A DNA stretch of 64,000 nt from Dyella jiangningensis (GCA_000632805.1 CP007444.1:1922001-1986000), one strand, 5' to 3'. Shown: positions 27,240 to 34,269, counted from the first letter of the stretch. Notes: generated from the sequence alone by a model not told the origin. Numbers and translations are program-made.

Positions 27240-27312
27240 CGCGGTACAGCGGAATCGATGCAGCAAACAGCAGTGCGGCCAGCGCGTAGTGCCCAAGGTC
27301 ACTCTTGGTCAT
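26971..27312 (-). CDS. Inovirus single-pass membrane protein with paired Cys
   Basis: 113 residues; the ATG follows GGAGGAACCC, a perfect ribosome-binding site. One N-terminal membrane helix (HYALAALLFAASIPLYRVIL) is followed by a Pro/Arg linker and a small Cys-bracketed segment (VECIRGRLYRRDSSGAAYAGECPVVV). It lies downstream of zot in the same direction, and its 3' part is antisense to the 26724-27239 gene. No counterpart was seen in prophage A. Confidence 0.62.
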   Translation of the reverse strand: MTKSDLGHYALAALLFAASIPLYRVILSHGRGGDLPAQSPQPVVVERRRAPPAPVAALPVASREFPQVECIRGRLYRRDSSGAAYAGECPVVVGPADPQNSQASDDNPARWTR

Positions 27313-27418
27313 GGGTTCCTCCCTGTACCAAGAGCGTAAAGGCGGGGTTGGCGGGTTGGCAATCGGACCTGATCGACCTTTGACCTGGCCGGCCAGTGAA
27401 GCCCCGGGACCGGTGTGA

Positions 27419-27462
27419 TCCTAGATCAACGGCGTATCCGTAGGGGTTGCACCCCTACACCC
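27419..27462 (-). repeat. 44-bp element B with perfect hairpin
   Basis: Inverted copy of 26220-26263 with one mismatch; stem GTAGGGGT/ACCCCTAC at 27440-27447 and 27451-27458. It lies just after the 46-residue gene, about 740 bp from the dif-like site. Same sense relative to phage genes as in prophage A. Confidence 0.75.
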
Positions 27463-27463
27463 C

Positions 27464-27604
27464 TCAGGCCGCGCCCTTGGAAAACGTGCCCCTAATTAGC
27501 TTCCACGCGTGGGTAATAGCCATCGCGCCCGCAATCGCACCACAGACGGCCGCCAAGGCCTCTGGAATCAGGCCGAGATCGGCCAACAAAGCAACAAGCG
27601 GCAT
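27464..27604 (-). CDS. 46-residue membrane protein after zot B
   Basis: The ATG overlaps the zot stop by 1-4 bases (ATGA). The product has a hydrophobic Ala/Gly/Leu helix (LIPEALAAVCGAIAGAMAIT) and a basic tail (HAWKLIRGTFSKGAA). Its size resembles the gene XI product, which in Ff phages is an internal-start form of gI; here it is a separate overlapping frame. Not found in prophage A. Confidence 0.6.
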   Translation of the reverse strand: MPLVALLADLGLIPEALAAVCGAIAGAMAITHAWKLIRGTFSKGAA

Positions 27605-28767
27605 CAGTTCATCCCCGTGGCAATTTGATGTTGAGGCGGACTATAGGCCTGAGGAATGGTGTCTTTCGGCCAATAGCCGCCTGAACCGCCATCCGCAACC
27701 ACTACAGCGCCGCCCTGCTCTTTTCCTTTGGCTGGATCGCGCTCGCGGTCATTAGACCTTATGGCGCGTTCCAGCGGCTTGCGAAACGGGTTGTACACAC
27801 CGTCGCGAGCGATCGCGCGGCACACGCCGGCATCAACCTCGTATTTCGTGCCTTGCTCCGTGTGGCACGTACAGCGCCCATCATCTACGGCAATACAGAA
27901 AAGATCGGGCACACCCTGCACCGGCAATTGATCGTAGGCCGGCGCCGTCCACGGTTGCCCAGGCACCCGCGGCTTCAGCCATGCCACGAAATCACGCCTG
28001 CGCAAGCTGTCGTCAGCATCCTTCACGGCGCCCGACGATGCAGCGGTGTCACCATGCACCACGTTGCTCGCGGAAGCCGGTCCGCCGTCAGGCTGACCCA
28101 TGCTCGTGAACGAGTGCTTGGCGTACCACGCCGCGCCACCGATCATCGGCAACAGCACAAACGGGGCAAAGAAGTACCACGGCAGCTTCTTTTTCACCGT
28201 GTGCATGGTCGCGCTGGTGTACAGCCCGAACACGTCTTTCGGATAGCGCCACGAGGGCGCCGTCAGCGGATTCGTATCCTTAGCGCAATTCGATTCGTAG
28301 CGGTCCCATGTCTTCAGGATCGCGACGTTAAAGCCGAACTTGCGGCGCACGTGGATGTGCGGATCGAGCAGGCCCTTGACGAAGCTGTCCAGCTGGTCGT
28401 GCTTCTGGCACACCAGCAAAATGTCATAGCCATGGTGGCGATGCCTCGCCAACGCGTCAACGTGCGGAGGCACCTTCGACCCATTGGCACGCGTGGGCAT
28501 GTAGTCGTAACACTCATCCAGCAAGATCACGGAACCGTGCGGCAACAGCTGCCACTTCGGCATCACGCGCCCCTGATCGTCCTTATCCGCCACATCGAAC
28601 TCGCGGAAGTCATGCGGCAGCGGCTTGAAGCCTGTCTTTTCGTAATCCAGTCCCTTGAAGCCGGATGCATAGACCTCGCGGCCCTCCCTCACGTACTGAA
28701 GGCCACGCCAGATCGCGTAAAGGCTTTTGCCGTGCCCAGGCTGGCCGGTGACAAGCGTGATCGCCAT
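27604..28767 (-). CDS. zot: Zot/gpI-like inovirus assembly ATPase
   Basis: 387 residues; Walker A GQPGHGKS near residue 8 and Walker B SVILLDECYDYM. A transmembrane segment (WYFFAPFVLLPMIGGAAWYA, about 200-219) is followed by a periplasmic tail with the same Cys pattern as the prophage A Zot (FCIAVDDGRCTCHTEQG). The two Zot proteins align throughout, but the B protein has an extra acidic insert (near LPHDFREFDVADKDDQG) in the NTPase domain. Confidence 0.92.
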   Translation of the reverse strand: MAITLVTGQPGHGKSLYAIWRGLQYVREGREVYASGFKGLDYEKTGFKPLPHDFREFDVADKDDQGRVMPKWQLLPHGSVILLDECYDYMPTRANGSKVPPHVDALARHRHHGYDILLVCQKHDQLDSFVKGLLDPHIHVRRKFGFNVAILKTWDRYESNCAKDTNPLTAPSWRYPKDVFGLYTSATMHTVKKKLPWYFFAPFVLLPMIGGAAWYAKHSFTSMGQPDGGPASASNVVHGDTAASSGAVKDADDSLRRRDFVAWLKPRVPGQPWTAPAYDQLPVQGVPDLFCIAVDDGRCTCHTEQGTKYEVDAGVCRAIARDGVYNPFRKPLERAIRSNDRERDPAKGKEQGGAVVVADGGSGGYWPKDTIPQAYSPPQHQIATGMN

Positions 28768-29078
28768 TACGTGCCCACCTTGCCGACCATCAGGTTAGAC
28801 GCGAGCTTGGTCGCCACCGCCGAGATGATGAGGCACATGAACACGTCGAACCTCGTGTAGGTGATGAGGTTGTAAACCTCCGTGCTCAGGCCGGAGGCGT
28901 ATTGCAGCAGCAGGCCTTTCACTTCGGGCATCACGTACTTGTAGGTGACGAACGCGAGCCCGAGCGTCCCAAAAATCTTGCCGATGATGCCGCCAGACTT
29001 GAGCAGCATCGTGCTGATGAAAATGCCCATCAGCATTTTCAGGTGCGTCCACAGCCACGCTTTCAAGCCGTCGAACAT
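28767..29078 (-). CDS. DUF2523 inovirus membrane protein (pVI-like)
   Basis: 103 residues with hydrophobic segments (LMGIFISTMLL; IFGTLGLAFVTYKYVM; FDVFMCLIISAVATKLA) and the YASGL-Y-FDVF signature shared with prophage A. It overlaps the zot start by 1 bp and follows the pIII-like gene directly. Confidence 0.8.
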   Translation of the reverse strand: MFDGLKAWLWTHLKMLMGIFISTMLLKSGGIIGKIFGTLGLAFVTYKYVMPEVKGLLLQYASGLSTEVYNLITYTRFDVFMCLIISAVATKLASNLMVGKVGT

Positions 29079-29079
29079 G

Positions 29080-30357
29080 TCACTTGTCTCCCAGAATGAC
29101 CAACGCGCGCCACACGCCCAGCAGCACCATCACGTAGCCCAGCTTGTTCAAGAAATCGCACCACCAGTCCGATTGCAGGTCGTAGTGCCCGAACATGCCC
29201 AGATCCACATCGGGAAGCTTCGGGCACTGCCCACCGCCGCCAAAGCCCGAGAAATCGAGCTTATCGACCACGGTAATTTGCTTGTTGATCGACGCATCGG
29301 GCTGGTTCGGTATCGCATCCAAACCCGGGACCGTGGTGTTCGTGTCGTCGGTCACCTGTCCTGCTTCCGAGCAGCGAAGAAGCCACGTCTGTTGCGCGAT
29401 CAACCCCAGTGCCGGACTGCCTTCCACGCGAGGCGGGGTGTTGCAATCGCCACCACCACCGGCAGACGTGCCATCACCCGGAGGCGTCGGCGCCGTGCTG
29501 CTCGATGCGGGCGCACCGCTATCGCCAGTGCCGGCGCCATTCTTCGCGCCCGAACCCGTAGCGTTGTAGTTATTCACCGTGACATTGCTAATCGGCCCAG
29601 TACCGCCCTGGCTGGTGTAGTTATCCGAAGAGGCAATCTGTGACGACGGGTCAGAGATCGGGGGATTAGGAGGCTTCGGCGCAGGCGAACCCGCGCACAG
29701 TGTCGTACCGCCGCCACTCGAACACCCGCCCGACGATGAGCCGCTGGGCGCCGGAACGCACACCTGCCCGCTTCCGCTCGACGCGCAATACTGATTTCCA
29801 GCGGGGTCATAACACGAGCCCCCGTCACATACCTTTGGCGCCGGAGGCGCCGGGTTCGGATTCGTGGGCGTCGAACCGGCATAGTCACCTGTAGGCAGCC
29901 ACGTGGCCGAGCCCGTACAGAACTGTTTTCCATTCCAAACGCCGCACACTTTCACGGCGCCGTCGTCATCCGTCTTGAGTGCGTATTTGCACCCGGCGTT
30001 CACTACCGTCGTGTTCGTGCCGTCGAACGCTTGATGCAGCGGCGGGCGCGCTTTGCACACGGCAGTCTGCGGGTCTGCACCCGCCGTCATCGTGCCAAAG
30101 AAAGAAACGAAATCGCTGTATGGCGGACCCTTGTAAGCAACGTTGTACCCGCCACCGGTCCACCCATTCGTGCCGGGGCCGTGGTACACGCACGCCTCCG
30201 TGAAATTCGCCGCAGGGAAACCCTGAGCGGGGTACTGCGCCATGGCGCCCTGACACGCCGCGTAGGCCGACGCCAGATCGGGATAACCAGCAAACGCGCG
30301 CGGCGCGAACGATAGCGCCACAACGCACACAATCAGTCCCCAGAGAATGCGAGCCAC
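29080..30357 (-). CDS. Inovirus adsorption (pIII-like) protein
   Basis: 425 residues: signal peptide (ILWGLIVCVVALSFAPRAFA), Cys-rich N-domain, and a long Pro/Gly/Ser/Asn linker including PNPAPPAPKVCDGGSC and PAPSGSSSGG. A second Cys domain (WLLRCSEAGQVT) and a C-terminal membrane helix (GYVMVLLGVWRALVILGDK) follow. It shares layout and the LIAQQTWLLRC region with the prophage A protein but has a different linker and N-domain, suggesting a different receptor. Confidence 0.76.
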   Translation of the reverse strand: MARILWGLIVCVVALSFAPRAFAGYPDLASAYAACQGAMAQYPAQGFPAANFTEACVYHGPGTNGWTGGGYNVAYKGPPYSDFVSFFGTMTAGADPQTAVCKARPPLHQAFDGTNTTVVNAGCKYALKTDDDGAVKVCGVWNGKQFCTGSATWLPTGDYAGSTPTNPNPAPPAPKVCDGGSCYDPAGNQYCASSGSGQVCVPAPSGSSSGGCSSGGGTTLCAGSPAPKPPNPPISDPSSQIASSDNYTSQGGTGPISNVTVNNYNATGSGAKNGAGTGDSGAPASSSTAPTPPGDGTSAGGGGDCNTPPRVEGSPALGLIAQQTWLLRCSEAGQVTDDTNTTVPGLDAIPNQPDASINKQITVVDKLDFSGFGGGGQCPKLPDVDLGMFGHYDLQSDWWCDFLNKLGYVMVLLGVWRALVILGDK

Positions 30358-30413
30358 ACCGCCCCCAGAAACGCGATCATCACGAAGTAGCCTGCGTAGT
30401 CAGCAATAGTCAT
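30333..30413 (-). CDS. 26-residue inovirus membrane micropeptide
   Basis: The frame MTIADYAGYFVMIAFLGAVW and following lies between the coat terminator and the adsorption gene, overlapping the latter by 25 bp in another frame. It corresponds in position and sequence (GYFVM, W-x-x-F) to the 23-residue peptide of prophage A. Confidence 0.6.
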   Translation of the reverse strand: MTIADYAGYFVMIAFLGAVWLAFSGD

Positions 30414-30426
30414 CACCGGCTCCCAA

Positions 30427-30455
30427 GAAAAAAGGCGGCGAGTTACCCCGCCGCC
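30427..30455 (-). terminator. Rho-independent terminator after coat gene B
   Basis: On the minus strand GGCGGCG, 8-nt loop, CGCCGCC followed by six Ts. It occupies the same place as the terminator of prophage A. Confidence 0.88.
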
Positions 30456-30476
30456 GTGTCACGCCACTGCCCTGGC

Positions 30477-30686
30477 TTAGTGCATGGCCTTCTTAATCAG
30501 CTGCCACGCCACGATCAGCACGAGCGCACCGGCGACCGCGCCCACCACGGCCACGATCTGCGGATTCACGCCCGAGATCGCGGTGACCACCGCCGTGGAC
30601 ATGTCGTCGGCAGCAAAAGCCGGCGCAGCGATGAAGCCACCCGACAGAACGGAAACAACGGCCAGACCCTTGGACTTGAGATTCAT
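30477..30686 (-). CDS. Inovirus major coat protein (pVIII-like)
   Basis: 69 residues: signal peptide ending APAFA, short acidic segment (ADDMSTAVVTAISGVNP), transmembrane helix (IVAVVGAVAGALVLIVAW) and basic end QLIKKAMH. The mature protein of about 43 residues is typical of filamentous coat proteins. Its gene is followed by a terminator and overlaps the upstream gene by 4 bp. Confidence 0.82.
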   Translation of the reverse strand: MNLKSKGLAVVSVLSGGFIAAPAFAADDMSTAVVTAISGVNPQIVAVVGAVAGALVLIVAWQLIKKAMH

Positions 30687-30883
30687 GCTCTACCTCTCAT
30701 TGCATTTCGAATAAGCCGCCCGCAGTAGCCCAAGGCCCAAGCCGTCGCAATCGCTGCGGCAATGGCTGCGCCTTGAGTCGCGGAGAGGGGCGGCAACCCC
30801 CCGGGAACTTGGACCCAATGCGGGTCCGTGCACTGCCCTGTGCTCTGGTCGATCGCCTCATCAGGGCAGTACAGGTAAGACAT
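30683..30883 (-). CDS. Small inovirus membrane protein
   Basis: 66 residues with Cys-containing N-terminus (YLYCPDEAIDQSTGQC), the WVQVPGGLPPLSATQGAAIAA block shared with prophage A, and a transmembrane helix. Likely a minor structural or assembly protein. Confidence 0.7.
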   Translation of the reverse strand: MSYLYCPDEAIDQSTGQCTDPHWVQVPGGLPPLSATQGAAIAAAIATAWALGYCGRLIRNAMRGRA

Positions 30884-30892
30884 GGCCGGCCC

Positions 30893-31171
30893 TTACTTCG
30901 GCTGCGCAGCCGGCGCAGGCGCCGACTTCTTGAGCGGGACCAGCTTCACGCGACCTAGCGCGAGCTTGCCGTTCATCGTGCCGAACGACTTCGGGTCGAG
31001 CGTCGCCGGACCTGCGGGCAGCGGCTCATCGCTGGAAAACTGAAACGACTGTGGCAGGCCGTCGATTTCGACCGTCGCCCACTGGTTGAAGTAGTGGCGC
31101 ACCACACCGTCGCGCTCAAACTTCGCCGCTTCCGGCTCACGCGGAAGCACGTTGAAAGTCAAACCGTTCAT
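30893..31171 (-). CDS. Inovirus single-stranded DNA-binding-like protein
   Basis: 92 residues from the ATG that overlaps the rep stop; a longer frame upstream lies inside rep. Homologous to the prophage A protein. Place and size match gene V-type ssDNA-binding proteins. Confidence 0.72.
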   Translation of the reverse strand: MNGLTFNVLPREPEAAKFERDGVVRHYFNQWATVEIDGLPQSFQFSSDEPLPAGPATLDPKSFGTMNGKLALGRVKLVPLKKSAPAPAAQPK

Positions 31172-32220
31172 TGGATCGTCTCCGTTAGAGGCGGTATGTA
31201 CCGCCATGCAAAAACACGCCCGCTTGGCGTGATGGTTACCTTCCACTCGGAAGCCAAAAACTCGCCGGTCACGCGGTTCAAATAACCGCCGGTCACCTTG
31301 CGAATGTCTGCCGCGCCGCCCATGGCATCGCGCGCGAAGATCGGCGCACGCCACCAGCGAATCACGCGCTTGCCCTCTTCCGTCGCGCCGCACACGCCGT
31401 ACAGGCGCGCGCCCTTCGGCACGTGCTTCGCCTGCTCCGCCGTGAACTTGCTCGCGTACTTCGCCATATAGGCGACCGGGCGATTGATGTGCACCTTGCT
31501 GCTCAGCACGTGCGCGAAGCCATGCGGCCACCAGCCCGCCTTGTGAGGGTTCGGGAAATAGTCACGCGCCCTCACCCAGATCATGCAGTGATAGTGCGGA
31601 CGGCCGCGCTTCGTGAGTTCCATCACCCACACCATGCGCATGCGGGTTCCTTGGCAACTGCGCTTGAACCAATCGCGCACGCCGCGCCGGAAGTCACCCA
31701 CATGCCCAGGCTTCCACGCGCCGTCCTCCGCGTACGTCAGCGTCACGAACAGACGGCGCCAGCGCACGCCCTGCTCATCCACGTGCGCGGCAGAATCCAG
31801 AATGTGCGCCGAATTGCGCACCGCCTTCTGAAGCTTTCGCACGCGGGACGAATAGACGTCTATTTCGAGGACTTCGCGAAGCCTTGCTCCCTTTGTTTTA
31901 TATGGGTCAAGTTCCGTAAAGCCGTCCGCGCCCTGCGCGTCGCGCGCTCCGCGCGCGCCGCACCGGCCGCCGCCGTCTTTCCCAGCCACACCATCAAAAA
32001 ACTTTTCGCGCGCCATCTCTTTGAATGGCGCATCCATGGCGTTTTGCTGCGCGGCACGCTCACGCACAGCATCGGCGCTGAACCCACGGAAGGCGCGCAT
32101 GGCTGGATTCGCCCATGCACGTGTGCGCCGCGACATGGCAGGCGGCGCCAACGCGAGAGAGCTTGTCCCCTGCCCGTCGCGCAGGGTGTACAGGCATGGG
32201 GTTGCGCCGTCAGCAATCAT
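31168..32220 (-). CDS. Inovirus rolling-circle replication initiator
   Basis: 350 residues from MIADGATPCLY (overlapping the upstream gene by 11 bp); an upstream start at 32289 is possible. The HUH motif is HYH in GRPHYHCMIW, and the tyrosine motif YMAKYASKF follows. These place it among phage-X/CRI-type endonucleases that nick the viral origin and start rolling-circle replication. It preserves the N-terminal 110 or so residues missing from the prophage A copy. Confidence 0.85.
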   Translation of the reverse strand: MIADGATPCLYTLRDGQGTSSLALAPPAMSRRTRAWANPAMRAFRGFSADAVRERAAQQNAMDAPFKEMAREKFFDGVAGKDGGGRCGARGARDAQGADGFTELDPYKTKGARLREVLEIDVYSSRVRKLQKAVRNSAHILDSAAHVDEQGVRWRRLFVTLTYAEDGAWKPGHVGDFRRGVRDWFKRSCQGTRMRMVWVMELTKRGRPHYHCMIWVRARDYFPNPHKAGWWPHGFAHVLSSKVHINRPVAYMAKYASKFTAEQAKHVPKGARLYGVCGATEEGKRVIRWWRAPIFARDAMGGAADIRKVTGGYLNRVTGEFLASEWKVTITPSGRVFAWRYIPPLTETIQ

Positions 32221-32407
32221 AGGCAACCCCGAAGGCGTCACCGAGCAACTCGGTGTCCAGTTCCACGCCATCCTCAAGCGCGGCGTCAAGCAGCATCACT
32301 GCACACGCCGAGTAAGCGCCCGCGAGATGATCCCGACCCATCAATGCCGCACTGTCCGCGCGCGACTTCATCGCAGCGATATGCTCGCTCACGTCCCTGT
32401 CAGCCAT
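32210..32407 (-). CDS. Small acidic inovirus protein
   Basis: 65 residues starting MADRDVSEHIAAMKSRAD, soluble and acidic (LEDGVELDTELLGDAFG). It overlaps its neighbours on both sides (8 bp upstream, 11 bp with rep), indicating translational coupling. No family recognised. Confidence 0.55.
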   Translation of the reverse strand: MADRDVSEHIAAMKSRADSAALMGRDHLAGAYSACAVMLLDAALEDGVELDTELLGDAFGVAYDC

Positions 32408-32645
32408 GCTCACGCTCCACGCGCAAACGCAACTGGTGTTCCCAGCGGCGCAGATAGTCGATAAGCCGCTCTTTGCGCTGAAGCGCAGCAACGGCGAGCG
32501 AGAGGCCAGAAACCACGCCCTCGGCGTAGATCACAGAGGCATCACGCATCACGCTTTCGCCCTGGCTCATGCGGCCAACGTGCATGCAGAGACGACGGTC
32601 GAATGCCGTCGCAGATTCCGAGATCGAGCGCACCGGGCAGCTCAC
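32400..32645 (-). CDS. Small inovirus protein, basic C-terminus
   Basis: 81 residues from a GTG overlapping the preceding stop (GTGA); internal Mets at 32570 and 32549 are alternatives. The C-terminal half is a charged helix (LQRKERLIDYLRRWEHQLRLRVERE). Part of the coupled early gene chain; function unknown. Confidence 0.5.
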   Translation of the reverse strand: MSCPVRSISESATAFDRRLCMHVGRMSQGESVMRDASVIYAEGVVSGLSLAVAALQRKERLIDYLRRWEHQLRLRVEREHG

Positions 32646-32731
32646 GGCTCCATACCCTCAAGCCAGAACACGAACAGGAGTCCGAGCAGCAGCACGATGC
32701 ACGCGAGCTCGCCAATGACCTCCGCGCTCAC
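32642..32731 (-). CDS. 29-residue inovirus membrane micropeptide
   Basis: A GTG start overlapping the upstream stop (GTGA) gives a peptide dominated by one membrane helix (ELACIVLLLGLLFVFWLEG). Overlaps on both sides support it as a real coupled gene. Confidence 0.45.
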   Translation of the reverse strand: MSAEVIGELACIVLLLGLLFVFWLEGMEP

Positions 32732-32922
32732 GGCATCACCTTGCGCATCGCGCGGTCGAACCGACGCCAGCGAGACGAACGGCGCAGGAACAACCACAAA
32801 AAATGGTTGGAGCAACCTGCGAACAAGCCGCCAAGCCACACGGCCAGAAACGCACCGAGGAGCCCCGCCTTCCACAGCGCGAGCATCGCCTCACCGAACT
32901 GATCGACAGTGACCACGTTCAC
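32728..32922 (-). CDS. Small inovirus membrane protein
   Basis: 64 residues from a GTG (GTGA overlap). A membrane helix (AGLLGAFLAVWLGGLFAGCS) is followed by an Arg-rich tail (LRRSSRWRRFDRAMRK). Coupled to both neighbours; function unknown. Confidence 0.5.
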   Translation of the reverse strand: MNVVTVDQFGEAMLALWKAGLLGAFLAVWLGGLFAGCSNHFLWLFLRRSSRWRRFDRAMRKVMP

Positions 32923-33029
32923 AGCCAGCCCTCTGCCCTCAGGGCGGCATCACGATCAAGGAGGGGCTTCAAGCGGAGCCATAGCCAGAAGGCCGGCAGA
33001 GCTACGCAGAGAACGGCTAGAACGATCAT
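32919..33029 (-). CDS. 36-residue inovirus membrane peptide, first gene of the early chain
   Basis: ATG preceded by GGGGCCTCCG; the product is a membrane helix (IVLAVLCVALPAFWLWLRL) and a charged tail. It is the first gene after the divergent control region and overlaps the next by 4 bp (GTGA). Confidence 0.48.
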   Translation of the reverse strand: MIVLAVLCVALPAFWLWLRLKPLLDRDAALRAEGWL

Positions 33030-33045
33030 CGGAGGCCCCTTGTCG

Positions 33046-33064
33046 TGTATCCGACTCGGATACA
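33046..33064. promoter_or_regulatory. Perfect 19-bp palindrome in the early/repressor divergent region
   Basis: TGTATCCGA C TCGGATACA, with perfect 9-bp arms, lies between the early operon (start 33029) and the repressor gene (start 33115). It is the probable operator of the phage repressor, controlling both directions. Confidence 0.65.
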
Positions 33065-33114
33065 ACGGGGCTATGTATACTGGCCGTAGACACCACTGTC
33101 AACGGGCTGGATAC

Positions 33115-33603
33115 ATGACCGCGACAATTGACCTCCTCGACCAGTACATCAAGGCACGCTCGCTTACTTCGGATAACGCGGCAGCTAAGAGCCTGGGCAT
33201 AGGCCGTGCCGCTGTCAGCAAATGGCGAAATGGCCTTGGCCATCCCGACGCGGACAACGTGGCAACGATGTGCGCAGCCACCGGCCAAGCAATTGCGCAC
33301 TGGCTTCCTCTGATTGAGGCGGAGCGGGCGCGCAACCCCGAAGCCCGCAAGGTGTGGCTTCGACTTGCTCAACTGGCTGCGGCAGTCACGCTTGCGGTAG
33401 GCCTCTACCCGGCTCACGCCGAGACCATCACCGCGCATGCGGACGTCTCAAATAGTGCGACGTCTATACATTATGCGAAATTAAAGATGCCCCAGAGCTG
33501 GCTAATCATTGTGCCCCGTTGGAGCCGAAGCTACTGTTTCTGTTACGTCCCGCTAAGTGATTACGTTACTTTTAGCGAGATCTGTGGAAGTCCGGCGATG
33601 TAA
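33115..33603 (+). CDS. DUF3693-like inovirus repressor (HTH), 3' end crossing att
   Basis: 162 residues starting MTATIDLLDQYI. The N-terminal 60 residues form a Cro/CI-like HTH (NAAAKSLGIGRAAVSKWRNG, HPDADNVATMCAATGQAI). The following WLPLIEAERARNPEARKVWLRLAQLAAAVTLAVGLY matches DUF3693 proteins of xanthomonad filamentous phages, including a C-terminal hydrophobic segment. The frame passes through the right att site, so the last 40 or so residues are probably host-derived and the free phage would encode a different C-terminus. Confidence 0.78.
   Translation: MTATIDLLDQYIKARSLTSDNAAAKSLGIGRAAVSKWRNGLGHPDADNVATMCAATGQAIAHWLPLIEAERARNPEARKVWLRLAQLAAAVTLAVGLYPAHAETITAHADVSNSATSIHYAKLKMPQSWLIIVPRWSRSYCFCYVPLSDYVTFSEICGSPAM
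33454..33481 (-). other. Right att site of prophage B (hybrid dif-like)
   Basis: Shares TATACATTATGCGAAATT with the site at 26650-26677 (spacer and XerC arm), while the XerD-side arm (AGTGCGACGTC on the plus strand) is degenerate. A full site at one end and a half-conserved site at the other is normal for XerCD-integrated filamentous phages. Confidence 0.75.
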
Positions 33604-33650
33604 CGCAATCAGTAGCATCCGGCAGATGCGGCCGGAGCCATCGTCACTGG

Positions 33651-33697
33651 TTGCAGCCATGAAACCTGAGCCGCGTCATCTGATTGCAGCCATGAAA
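33651..33697. repeat. Short direct repeat beside the att site
   Basis: TTGCAGCCATGAAA occurs at 33651-33664 and 33684-33697, 33 bp apart, with partial similarity continuing (TGAGCCGC versus TGTGCCGC). No gene is evident from 33604 to 33888. The repeat could be a remnant of an insertion-sequence end. Confidence 0.4.
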
Positions 33698-33888
33698 TTT
33701 GTGCCGCAAGACCGACAACTTGCGCCATGTGTGACTAGAAACTTGGACCATCGCGTGTAATAGCCCACAAGGTCGGACCAGGGCCGACGGACTGCCAACA
33801 ATGTTGCGCCACTGTTCTCCGCCACCAGTTCGATTATGGGAATTGGTCAGCCAGCCGTTGATCAATTACTGGACGGTCCCTCAGGCAA

Positions 33889-34110
33889 TCACGAGTCTTT
33901 CGTGTCCGGCGGCCTCCCAGTCACCGCGATCCAAGCTGCGCGAGTGTATAGCTCCATTTCAGCGTCGCCGACCAGGCGATCGAGCAGCAGCTTCATATCC
34001 AGCTGGTCAGACCGGGATTGCAGTGGCCCACGTTGACGCTCCATCACCAGAACGGTGATCGCAAGGGCTTTCTTCACTAGGTGCAAGTCGCGTAGCTCGA
34101 TGGTCGTCAT
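33889..34110 (-). CDS. Small unrecognised protein next to the TnpT-like gene
   Basis: 73 residues beginning MTTIELRDLHLVKKALAITV, soluble and charged with helical character; ends TGRPPDTKDS. It lies downstream of the TnpT-like gene on the same strand, with the paired palindromes 34155-34189 between them. No domain recognised; composition looks like a real protein. Confidence 0.5.
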   Translation of the reverse strand: MTTIELRDLHLVKKALAITVLVMERQRGPLQSRSDQLDMKLLLDRLVGDAEMELYTRAAWIAVTGRPPDTKDS

Positions 34111-34154
34111 GGTGCCCCCACGGCCCGTAGGACGGTTAGCGCGATGCTTCGCCT

Positions 34155-34189
34155 GCCCAATTGGGCAGCAGGCTGTTGCCCAATTGGGC
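34155..34189. promoter_or_regulatory. Two identical 12-bp palindromes (GCCCAATTGGGC), candidate operators
   Basis: Perfect palindromes at 34155-34166 and 34178-34189, 23 bp apart start to start, or about two helical turns, lie upstream of the 73-residue gene and downstream of the TnpT-like gene. Paired spacing suggests cooperative binding by a dimeric regulator, which has not been identified. Confidence 0.5.
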
Positions 34190-34269
34190 GGTGTCGCAGT
34201 CCTCTTAATTCTGTCGTTTGTCCGCTAATCGTGTCATGTCCGCTTATTCGGTCGTCTTCTGACATCGAG

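Larger units (their letters stand above)
26650..33481 (-). mobile_element. Inovirus prophage B, apparently complete (about 6.8 kb)
   Basis: Delimited by the full dif-like site (26650-26677) and a second site sharing the spacer and XerC arm (33454-33481). Between them on the minus strand are five small early genes, rep, ssb-like, small membrane protein, coat, terminator, micropeptide, adsorption protein, DUF2523, zot and a 46-residue membrane protein. A divergent repressor lies at the right end. Size and content are those of a functional inovirus. Confidence 0.85.

Noticed and set aside
27853..28860. Plus-strand open frame of 335 codons
   Set aside because: Antisense to zot B, with Arg/His-rich composition typical of a shadow frame.
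31423..32457. Plus-strand open frame of 344 codons
   Set aside because: Antisense to the HUH replication gene of prophage B and lacks any recognisable domain or ribosome-binding site.
33604..33888. Possible CRISPR-like spacing of the TTGCAGCCATGAAA repeats
   Set aside because: Only two copies, no consistent spacers and no cas genes in the window.
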